The translations under genes and the position numbers were made by a program. This document shows positions 6,063 through 11,077 of a DNA stretch of 11,077 nucleotides, one piece after another; the stretch's first letter is position 1, and every line of letters starts with the position of its first letter. The DNA comes from Paracoccaceae bacterium. GTDB taxonomy: Bacteria; Pseudomonadota; Alphaproteobacteria; Rhodobacterales; Rhodobacteraceae. The DNA lies in assembly GCA_024304875.1 (NCBI GenBank), contig JAMWZF010000078.1, positions 1 through 11,077 of the forward strand. The letters are read 5' to 3'. The notes below the pieces were generated by a model. The model ran no database searches. It was not told the origin of the DNA and saw nothing but the letters and a program-made list of their open reading frames with translations.

Positions 6063-7550
6063 ATGAACGAGATCACGCACTTCAACGCGACGGGAGTCGC
6101 GGCCGCCGACACGGGCGAGCTTCCGCACTCCATCGAGGCCGAGCAGCAACTCCTCGGCGCGATCCTGACGAACAACGACATCTTCGACAGGATCGCGTCG
6201 ATCATCCGGCCGCACCATTTCTACGACCCGGTGCACCAGCTGATCTACGAGACCGCCGCCGCGCGGATCCAGAAGAACGCGCTGGCCTCGCCGGTGACGC
6301 TGAAGGCCTTCCTGGCCGACGACCCCGGCCTCGCCGAACTCGGCGGTCCGGCCTACCTCGTCCGCCTCGCCGGCGCGGCGATCTCGTCCTACGCGGCGCG
6401 CGACTACGCCCAGATGATCTACGACTTCGCGATCCGGCGCGAGCTGATCGCCGTTGGCCAGAACATCGCCGGCAAGGCCGCCAAGATGGACGTCGACAGC
6501 GACCCCAAGGAGCAGATCGTCGAGGCCGAGCAGACCCTCTACAAGCTGGCCGAACAGGGCCAGTCCGAGAGCGGCTTCCAAAGCTTCCTCAAGGCGGTCA
6601 CCGACGCCGTGAACATCGCCAACCTCGCCTACCAGCGCGAGGGCGGCCTCGCCGGCATCTCCACCGGGCTGACCGACATGGACCAGAAACTGGGGGGCCT
6701 GCACCCCTCCGACCTTCTGATCCTCGCCGGGCGTCCGTCGATGGGCAAGACGTCGTTGGCCACCAATATCGCCTTCAACATCGCCAAGGCCTACCGCAAG
6801 GGCACCGATGCCGAGGGCAAGGAAAAGGCCGTCGAGGGCGGCGTTGTCGGCTTCTTCTCGCTGGAGATGAGCGCGGAGCAGCTGGCGGGCCGGATCCTTG
6901 CCGAGGCCTCCTCCATTTCCTCGCACAAGATCCGCCAGGGCGACATGGACGAGGTGGAGTTCCGCCGCTTCGTCGACGCCGCCAAGGAGCTCGAGGCCTG
7001 CCCCCTCTTCATCGACGACACGCCGGCCCTGCCGATCTCCCAGGTCGCGGCGCGGGCGCGGCGACTCAAGCGGACCCACGGCCTCGACGTGATGATCGTG
7101 GACTACCTTCAGCTTCTGCGCGGCACCGCCGACAACCGGGTGCAGGAGATCGCCGAGATCTCGATGGGCCTGAAAGCCATCGCCAAGGAACTGAACATCC
7201 CGGTGATCGCCCTGTCCCAGCTTTCGCGCCAGGTCGAAAGCCGGGACGACAAGCGCCCGCAACTCAGCGACCTGCGGGAATCGGGGTCGATCGAGCAGGA
7301 CGCCGACGTGGTGATGTTCGTCTTCCGCGAGGAATATTACGCCGAGCGCGAGAAACCCTCCGAGGATCGGCTGGACGAGATGGCCGCCTGGCAGGAGCGG
7401 ATGAGCCGCCTGCACGGCAAGGCCGAGGTCATCATCGGCAAGCAGCGGCACGGTCCCATCGGCACGGTCGAGCTGTCGTTCGAATCGCAGTTCACCCGCT
7501 TCGGCAACCTGGTGAAGCCCTGGCAGCAGGACGGCGAGCGCAACTTCTGA
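6063..7550 (+). CDS. dnaB: Replicative DNA helicase DnaB
   Basis: This is the hexameric helicase that unwinds DNA ahead of the replication fork in the 5'-3' direction on the lagging strand. It is 495 residues, slightly longer than E. coli DnaB (471). The N-terminal domain (about 20-125, starting PHSIEAEQQLLGAILTN) binds primase and packs the hexamer. The RecA-like C-terminal domain carries Walker A GRPSMGKTS (223-231), the catalytic Glu268 in FSLEMS, Walker B VMIVDYLQL (343-351), SQLSRQVE (385-392), DLRESGSIEQDAD (403-415) and the arginine-finger segment GKQRHGP (459-465). The stretch at about 242-260 (AYRKGTDAEGKEKAVEGG) looks like a small charged insertion after the P-loop helix. No intein interrupts the motifs. 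The ATG at 6063 gives MNEITHFNAT; the open frame upstream in another phase is not coding. Its stop overlaps the next gene's ATG by one base. Confidence 0.98.
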   Translation: MNEITHFNATGVAAADTGELPHSIEAEQQLLGAILTNNDIFDRIASIIRPHHFYDPVHQLIYETAAARIQKNALASPVTLKAFLADDPGLAELGGPAYLVRLAGAAISSYAARDYAQMIYDFAIRRELIAVGQNIAGKAAKMDVDSDPKEQIVEAEQTLYKLAEQGQSESGFQSFLKAVTDAVNIANLAYQREGGLAGISTGLTDMDQKLGGLHPSDLLILAGRPSMGKTSLATNIAFNIAKAYRKGTDAEGKEKAVEGGVVGFFSLEMSAEQLAGRILAEASSISSHKIRQGDMDEVEFRRFVDAAKELEACPLFIDDTPALPISQVAARARRLKRTHGLDVMIVDYLQLLRGTADNRVQEIAEISMGLKAIAKELNIPVIALSQLSRQVESRDDKRPQLSDLRESGSIEQDADVVMFVFREEYYAEREKPSEDRLDEMAAWQERMSRLHGKAEVIIGKQRHGPIGTVELSFESQFTRFGNLVKPWQQDGERNF

Positions 7551-7951
7551 TGCCCGCGCAGGGCCTCAATCACCTGACGCTTGTCACCGCCGACCTGGAC
7601 CGGGCGCTCGCCTTCTATGGCGGGCGCCTGGGTGGCAAGCTCCGCGCCCGCGGCCCGCGCAGCGCCTACCTCGACCTCGGTGGCCTCTGGCTCTGCCTCG
7701 AACTCGGCACGCCGGACGCGGGGACGGACGACAGCCATTTCGCCCTCACCGCCGATGCGGCCGACCTGGATGCCCTCGCGGACCTGCCCCGCTGGAAGGA
7801 GAACCGCAGCGAGGGCGCCTCGCTCTACCTTCTCGACCCCGACGGCCGGAAACTTGAGCTGCACGTCGGTGACCTCGAAAGCCGCCTCGCCCACTACCGG
7901 GCACACCCGGGCCTCGCGTCACCGTCCACGACTGACCGCCGGGGCGGCTGA
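7550..7951 (+). CDS. fosA: FosA-type fosfomycin thiol transferase (VOC family)
   Basis: This 133-residue VOC-fold protein matches FosA, a metal-dependent enzyme that opens the fosfomycin epoxide with glutathione. Family residues in place are His8 (GLNHLTL), His63 (DDSHFAL) and Glu103 (KLELHVGD) as metal ligands, Thr10 as the catalytic-site Thr, Tyr40 and Trp47 (WLCLEL), and the substrate/potassium-loop residues Lys83, Arg86, Ser87, Glu88, Ser91 and Tyr93 in WKENRSEGASLY, plus Arg112 (SRLAHYR). This completeness favours true FosA over a generic glyoxalase-like protein. Length equals the classical enzyme (about 135). The ATG at 7550 overlaps the dnaB stop (TGATG), so it is translationally coupled and expressed with dnaB. 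Pairing with dnaB has no obvious biochemical logic. Codon usage looks like the chromosome's own, so recent acquisition is not indicated. Confidence 0.88.
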   Translation: MPAQGLNHLTLVTADLDRALAFYGGRLGGKLRARGPRSAYLDLGGLWLCLELGTPDAGTDDSHFALTADAADLDALADLPRWKENRSEGASLYLLDPDGRKLELHVGDLESRLAHYRAHPGLASPSTTDRRGG

Positions 7952-7966
7952 CACGCGGTTGTGATG

Positions 7967-7997
7967 CCCTGCACGGGCCGCACAGCCGCCCGCAGGG
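7967..7997 (+). terminator. Possible terminator hairpin after fosA
   Basis: CCCTG (7967-7971) pairs with CAGGG (7993-7997), and CGGGC (7974-7978) with GCCCG (7988-7992), giving a 10-base stem with a 2-base bulge and a 9-base loop. It starts 15 bases after the fosA stop and precedes the DUF1194 gene. There is no T-run, so Rho-independent function is uncertain. Confidence 0.4.
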
Positions 7998-8031
7998 TAG
8001 ACAGGCGCGCCCCGGCCCGCAGACTGGACCC

Positions 8032-8835
8032 ATGCGCCCTGCCCTCATCCTTGCGGCCCTGCTCGCCGGTCCCGCCCACGCCCAGGACAGGATCGAGGTC
8101 GACGTGGAGCTTCTGCTCATGGTCGACGTCTCCCGCTCCATGTCGCTGGACGAGATCGGGATCCAGAAACAGGGCTACGCCGCCGCCTTCCAGTCCGATG
8201 CCGTGCTGGGAGCCGTGGCCGAGGGGATGATCGGCCGGATCGCGGTGTCCTACGTCGAATGGGCCGGCGCGGGGAGTGAGCGGGTGGTCATCGACTGGGC
8301 CCTGATCGACGGGCCCGAGACGGCCGAGGACATGGCCGAGACGCTTCTCGCCTCCTCGGCCTACACCTTCTCGCGCACCTCGATCACCTCGGCGCTGGAC
8401 TGGGGCATGACCTCGCTCGAGACCAACGACTATTCGGGCCTGCGCCGGGTCATCGACATCTCCGGCGACGGGCCGAACAACCAGGGCGGCCCGGTCGTGC
8501 AGGCCCGCGACGCGGCGCTCCTGCGCGGCATCGTCATCAACGGCCTGCCGCTGATGACCCGCGACGGGCGCTACGATGGCTGGTCGGTCGAGGCGCTGGA
8601 CCGCTACTATTCCGCCTGCGTCACCGGCGGCCCCGGCGCCTTCGTCCTGCCGGTCTACGACTGGGAGGATTTCGCCGAAGCCGTGGAGCGCAAGCTGGTG
8701 CTGGAGATCGCGGGGCGGACGCCCGATCCCGGTGAGGCAACGATCATCCCGGTGCAGGCCGAGGCCCCCTACGACTGCCTGATCGGCGAGAAGATCTGGC
8801 AGCAACGGCGTGGCCAGGGCTTCGACTTCCGCTAA
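8032..8835 (+). CDS. Secreted DUF1194 (VWA-like) protein
   Basis: This 267-residue protein starts with a signal peptide (MRPALILAALLAGPAHA, cleavage after about residue 17) and is then a VWA-like domain of the DUF1194 family. The family's metal-site (MIDAS) pattern is present: Asp32, Ser34 and Ser36 in DVSRSMS, Thr116 in SRTSIT, and Asp146 in ISGDGPNN. It therefore probably binds a divalent cation and a protein partner in the periplasm. Cys196 and Cys249 could pair there. No transmembrane segment follows. The ATG at 8032 is chosen because it gives the signal peptide at once; the ribosome binding site is weak (GGA shortly before it). It lies 80 bases after fosA, behind a hairpin, so it may be a separate unit. 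The biological role of the family is not known to me. Confidence 0.9.
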   Translation: MRPALILAALLAGPAHAQDRIEVDVELLLMVDVSRSMSLDEIGIQKQGYAAAFQSDAVLGAVAEGMIGRIAVSYVEWAGAGSERVVIDWALIDGPETAEDMAETLLASSAYTFSRTSITSALDWGMTSLETNDYSGLRRVIDISGDGPNNQGGPVVQARDAALLRGIVINGLPLMTRDGRYDGWSVEALDRYYSACVTGGPGAFVLPVYDWEDFAEAVERKLVLEIAGRTPDPGEATIIPVQAEAPYDCLIGEKIWQQRRGQGFDFR

Positions 8836-9152
8836 CGCGCGGCGCGATTGAGCGCGGCGTCGTTAAGTCTGACACATGCGTCAGGTCTCGCCTCGGGCCG
8901 GCGCGCTACGCCGAAGCGGCCTTTCGCTGCGACGGCTACAAACGGCGGCAGGGCAGACGAAGCTGCTGTTGGCTCTTGGTGGCGCCAGTTCCAGGCTACA
9001 CGCGTAACTGGCCCATCAGAAGCACTAACTTGGCTATCCCGGTTCATGCCCAGCAACGCCAGTCCTCAAGGGATCATGAGAACGTAGACAACCCGGTCTG
9101 GGTTCTGCTCTACTGCAAAAAAAAATGAATTTAGCTATCGGAGATTTCCACA
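8836..9152. other. 317-base lower-GC non-coding region
   Basis: No convincing gene is seen. Just after the DUF1194 stop, a GC-rich stretch with TAACG (8833-8837) and CGTTA (8861-8865) could fold as a weak terminator. An imperfect palindrome CTGAC-N6-GTCAG is at 8869-8884. AACCC (9090-9094) can pair with GGGTT (9100-9104). A run of nine A's is at 9117-9125, shortly before the next gene. The middle part looks like degraded sequence with no preserved protein. Confidence 0.5.
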
Positions 9153-9677
9153 ATGCGTACAATTATCGTTGCGCTCCTTGCGTCTATAGGCCTCGCCGCA
9201 CCACTTTCCGCCGCGACGCTGACCGGTGATACCGTCCAGATCGAGCTTCAGCCGAACGGCCTTGTGAACGCCAACATTCTAGTCGGCTCCGGCGTTGACT
9301 TGAGTATCGGCGTGTTCACGTTCGACCTCGATGGCGGATCTGACGGAACTGAGTTCACGTTCTTCGACAATGGCGGCCTCTTCAACGGCTTCAACACGCT
9401 TGTCCTAAGCGATCTGGATTTCTCAGGTGGTGCTGCTTTGACCGGGTTTACCCTGACCGGCGGTTCCCTGACGAACCTTTCCGTCAGCAGCGTGACCGCC
9501 AATAGTGTCACGTTTACCTTCGACTCGCCGGGTGGGCCGACCTACGGTCCGGACAATGGCGCCGCAATTCGTGGCAATTTCGTCAACGAGGCAGCTGTCG
9601 TACCGCTCCCGGCCGGGATCGTTCTGCTTCTCTCTGGCCTTGGGGGGCTCGCCGCGCTGCGCCGCCGCGCCGCCTAA
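9153..9677 (+). CDS. VPLPA-CTERM sorted, secreted surface protein (second copy type)
   Basis: This 174-residue protein has a signal peptide (MRTIIVALLASIGLAAPLSA, residues 1-20), a short Gly/Thr/Ser/Asn-rich, probably all-beta body with repeated turns of the F-x-F-D-x-D-G-G kind, and a VPLPA-CTERM tail at 150-174: VPLPA, a hydrophobic helix, then RRR. Its tail shares GGLAALRRR with that of the protein at 4241-4975, but the bodies do not resemble each other, so these are two cargoes of one sorting system rather than duplicates. The ATG at 9153 follows GGAG (9140-9143) with 9 bases between. GC content is low for this genome (bases 9361-9420 are 31/60 GC), and long non-coding flanks lie on both sides. 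The protein should be exported and processed by an exosortase encoded elsewhere. Acidic FDLDGGSDG might bind calcium; that is a guess. Confidence 0.88.
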   Translation: MRTIIVALLASIGLAAPLSAATLTGDTVQIELQPNGLVNANILVGSGVDLSIGVFTFDLDGGSDGTEFTFFDNGGLFNGFNTLVLSDLDFSGGAALTGFTLTGGSLTNLSVSSVTANSVTFTFDSPGGPTYGPDNGAAIRGNFVNEAAVVPLPAGIVLLLSGLGGLAALRRRAA

Positions 9678-10054
9678 GCCACGCCCAAGGCGGAATACCT
9701 GGCCAGTGTCTTATGCCTAGCCTTTGTATATCAAGGTCGGGGGTCACTCGGCAGGCCCCGACACGGCAATTGGATGGAACCGACAATGCGTCCACCCTTG
9801 TGAAGTCGAGTGGCGAGGACGAAGCTAACAACCCGCCGGTCGTCCTACCGGTACGCTGAAGCTGAGCTTCGCGCATAACGCAGCATTAGGCAGTTCGGGC
9901 TCTTTCAAGACTTTCGCTGCATCCGGCCAGAAGGTCCGCTTCAAACTTCGACGGAGCCGAGGGCGGCCGCTAACGCCCGCGTGATGCAGACCTTGACCAA
10001 TCCGCCCTGCCGGATACCGTCGCTTCCCTGACCTGTCAGGGGGACCCCGCGCCG
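9678..10054. other. 377-base lower-GC non-coding region
   Basis: No gene is supported here on either strand. GTCGGGG (9736-9742) can pair with CCCCGAC (9756-9762) over a 13-base loop, a possible transcript end for the preceding surface-protein gene. GAAGC-TGA-GCTTC at 9858-9870 is a small hairpin. The right end carries the hairpin over the ribosome binding site of the next gene. The rest looks like degraded sequence. Confidence 0.5.
10026..10044 (+). promoter_or_regulatory. Hairpin overlapping the ribosome binding site of the 10055 gene
   Basis: CCCTGAC (10026-10032) is perfectly complementary to GTCAGGG (10035-10041). The Shine-Dalgarno-like AGGGGGA occupies 10038-10044, ten bases before the ATG at 10055, so folding would hide most of it. 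The same sequence is a 16-base palindrome in DNA and could instead be an operator. The site also confirms the chosen start codon. Confidence 0.5.
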
Positions 10055-11077
10055 ATGGACGACCACAACCTCAGCCGCAGCGAGGCGCGCGGCGTGCGTT
10101 ATTCGCGCGAACTCGAAGGTCATCTGACCTGGCTCGACAGCTTCACCGGCGCTGCCCTCGGCGTCCTCGCCGTCGCCTCGGGGATCTACACCTACCTCGG
10201 CGTCTCCTCCCTCCTCGACGACACCGGCGCGCTCAGCTTCTTCGCCGCCATCGCCTATTCCATCGCGGTGTCGGTCGGGATCTTCGTCTTCTGGTCCTAC
10301 ATGATGCGCCTGCTTCCGGCGGTCCGCACCGCGGGCGCCCGCATCGGCCTGTTCCTGTCGATGCTGGCGGGGTCCGTCGCGATCATCGCCATGTCCTCCT
10401 GGCTGAACGCTGCCGCCCTCGCCGGCGCGGCGGCGGTCGAACAGCACATGGCCGAGACGGTGCAGGACTACCAGACCGCCCTCGAACAGGCCAACGCCAT
10501 CGCCCTCGCCGCGCAGGGGCTGGAGCGCGACGTGGCCCGCACCCGGCAGGGGTTCGAGGACCTCTCCGAGCAGGAGGCGACCGGCAACCTCTCGGGCTTC
10601 GCCGGGCAAGGCGCCGTCTTCCGCCTGCTGATCCAGAAGGCGGACGAACTGGCGGTCCTCGAGGACCAGATCGGCACCCAGCAGCCCCTGATCGACCAGG
10701 CCTTCGCCGAGGGCAACGCGGTCCTGTCCCGGATGCGGGCGCTGACGGTCGAGCGCGGCTCGGTCGAGCAGCGCTCGGTATTGTTCTCCGAAGAAGCCGT
10801 CCGCCTCGCCAACATCATCACGCGTCTGCGACAGCTCTCCGTCGCGCCTCTCGTCGTGCGGGCGGCCAACGACCTCTCCCAGTCCGTCGTCCTGCCCACG
10901 CTCGACGGCTCCAACGCCGACACCCGGCAGGGCCAGCAGGCGACCATCGACTCGGTCCTCACGGTCCTTGGCCAGCGCGCCGACACCCTGCGGCAGGCGG
11001 CCGAGACCGTTGTCGCCATGCCGCCCCCCGCCGACACCACCTACACGCCCCTCTCCGCCGCCGACGCGGTGATCCTC
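10055..11077 (+). CDS. Multi-pass membrane protein with long coiled-coil-like region, unknown function (runs off right edge)
   Basis: The frame is open from the ATG at 10055 to the window end (341 codons, no stop). The start is supported by AGGGGGA ten bases upstream and gives MDDHNLSRSEARGVRYSREL. Three hydrophobic segments follow at about 30-50, 60-87 and 97-118. After that comes a long Gln/Glu/Ala/Leu-rich helical stretch (about 125-330), probably coiled coil and probably on the opposite side of the membrane from the N-terminus. The layout vaguely recalls membrane sensor or scaffold proteins, but no kinase, HAMP, GGDEF or protease motif appears in the visible part. GC and codon use return to the chromosomal pattern here. 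I recognise no named family; the C-terminal part outside the window may be decisive. Confidence 0.85.
   Translation, partial: MDDHNLSRSEARGVRYSRELEGHLTWLDSFTGAALGVLAVASGIYTYLGVSSLLDDTGALSFFAAIAYSIAVSVGIFVFWSYMMRLLPAVRTAGARIGLFLSMLAGSVAIIAMSSWLNAAALAGAAAVEQHMAETVQDYQTALEQANAIALAAQGLERDVARTRQGFEDLSEQEATGNLSGFAGQGAVFRLLIQKADELAVLEDQIGTQQPLIDQAFAEGNAVLSRMRALTVERGSVEQRSVLFSEEAVRLANIITRLRQLSVAPLVVRAANDLSQSVVLPTLDGSNADTRQGQQATIDSVLTVLGQRADTLRQAAETVVAMPPPADTTYTPLSAADAVIL

Noticed and set aside
6015..7451. 478-residue minus-strand frame opposite dnaB
   Set aside because: It mirrors the codon pattern of dnaB and has no recognisable domain or ribosome binding site.
5852..7549. Long frame fused upstream of the FosA-like protein
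   Set aside because: It is a shifted frame across dnaB with Arg-rich, domain-free sequence; only the part from 7550 is a real protein.
8848..9087. 79-residue plus-strand frame in the low-GC gap
   Set aside because: No ribosome binding site, no hydrophobic or domain-like pattern, and composition like surrounding non-coding DNA.
9117..9125. Run of nine A's as a terminator or slippage site
   Set aside because: No stable hairpin directly adjoins it on the strand that would give a U-tract after a gene, and it is not inside a coding sequence.
9941..11040. Minus-strand frames opposite the membrane/coiled-coil gene
   Set aside because: They are complements of a plus-strand protein with clear membrane helices and a good ribosome binding site.

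Overview
The window looks like chromosomal DNA from a GC-rich alphaproteobacterium of the Rhodobacteraceae/Paracoccaceae type. The reasons are the very GC-rich coding sequence, the protein styles of PyrC, PyrE and DnaB, a MoxR ATPase/CoxE-like pair, a DUF1194 protein, and two secreted proteins ending in the VPLPA-CTERM sorting signal, which is typical of this group. No genus can be named from the sequence alone.

Layout, left to right. Bases 1-1403 (minus strand) hold a MoxR-type AAA+ ATPase followed by an overlapping CoxE-like von Willebrand A protein that runs off the left edge. A 314-base gap with inverted repeats and hairpins leads to a plus-strand gene (1718-2797) of unknown function with a degenerate alpha/beta-hydrolase-like elbow. 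Its 3' end overlaps, tail to tail, a small minus-strand membrane protein (2717-3001). Then come pyrC (3134-4186, plus), a minus-strand VPLPA-CTERM surface protein (4241-4975), and pyrE (5132-5809, plus). After a 253-base regulatory gap comes dnaB (6063-7550), whose stop codon overlaps the start of a FosA-type fosfomycin glutathione transferase (7550-7951). Next is a secreted DUF1194 protein (8032-8835). Bases 8836-10054 are lower in GC and mostly non-coding, with a second VPLPA-CTERM protein (9153-9677) in the middle. A multi-pass membrane/coiled-coil protein starts at 10055 and runs off the right edge.

How the genes fit together. PyrC and PyrE are two steps of de novo UMP synthesis, and DnaB is the replicative helicase. 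This housekeeping block is interrupted by, and followed by, lower-GC surface-protein genes that look like later insertions. The exosortase needed to process VPLPA-CTERM proteins is not in the window. The MoxR/CoxE pair is probably a metalloenzyme maturation or protein-remodelling module, but no substrate gene is visible here.

No tRNA, rRNA, CRISPR array, transposase, phage gene or origin was recognised. I did not find a clearly new multi-gene system. The points most worth following up are the surface-protein gene splitting pyrC from pyrE, the residue-complete FosA coupled to dnaB, the hydrolase-like protein lacking its nucleophile, the hairpin covering the ribosome binding site of the 10055 gene, and the CtrA-like box in front of dnaB.
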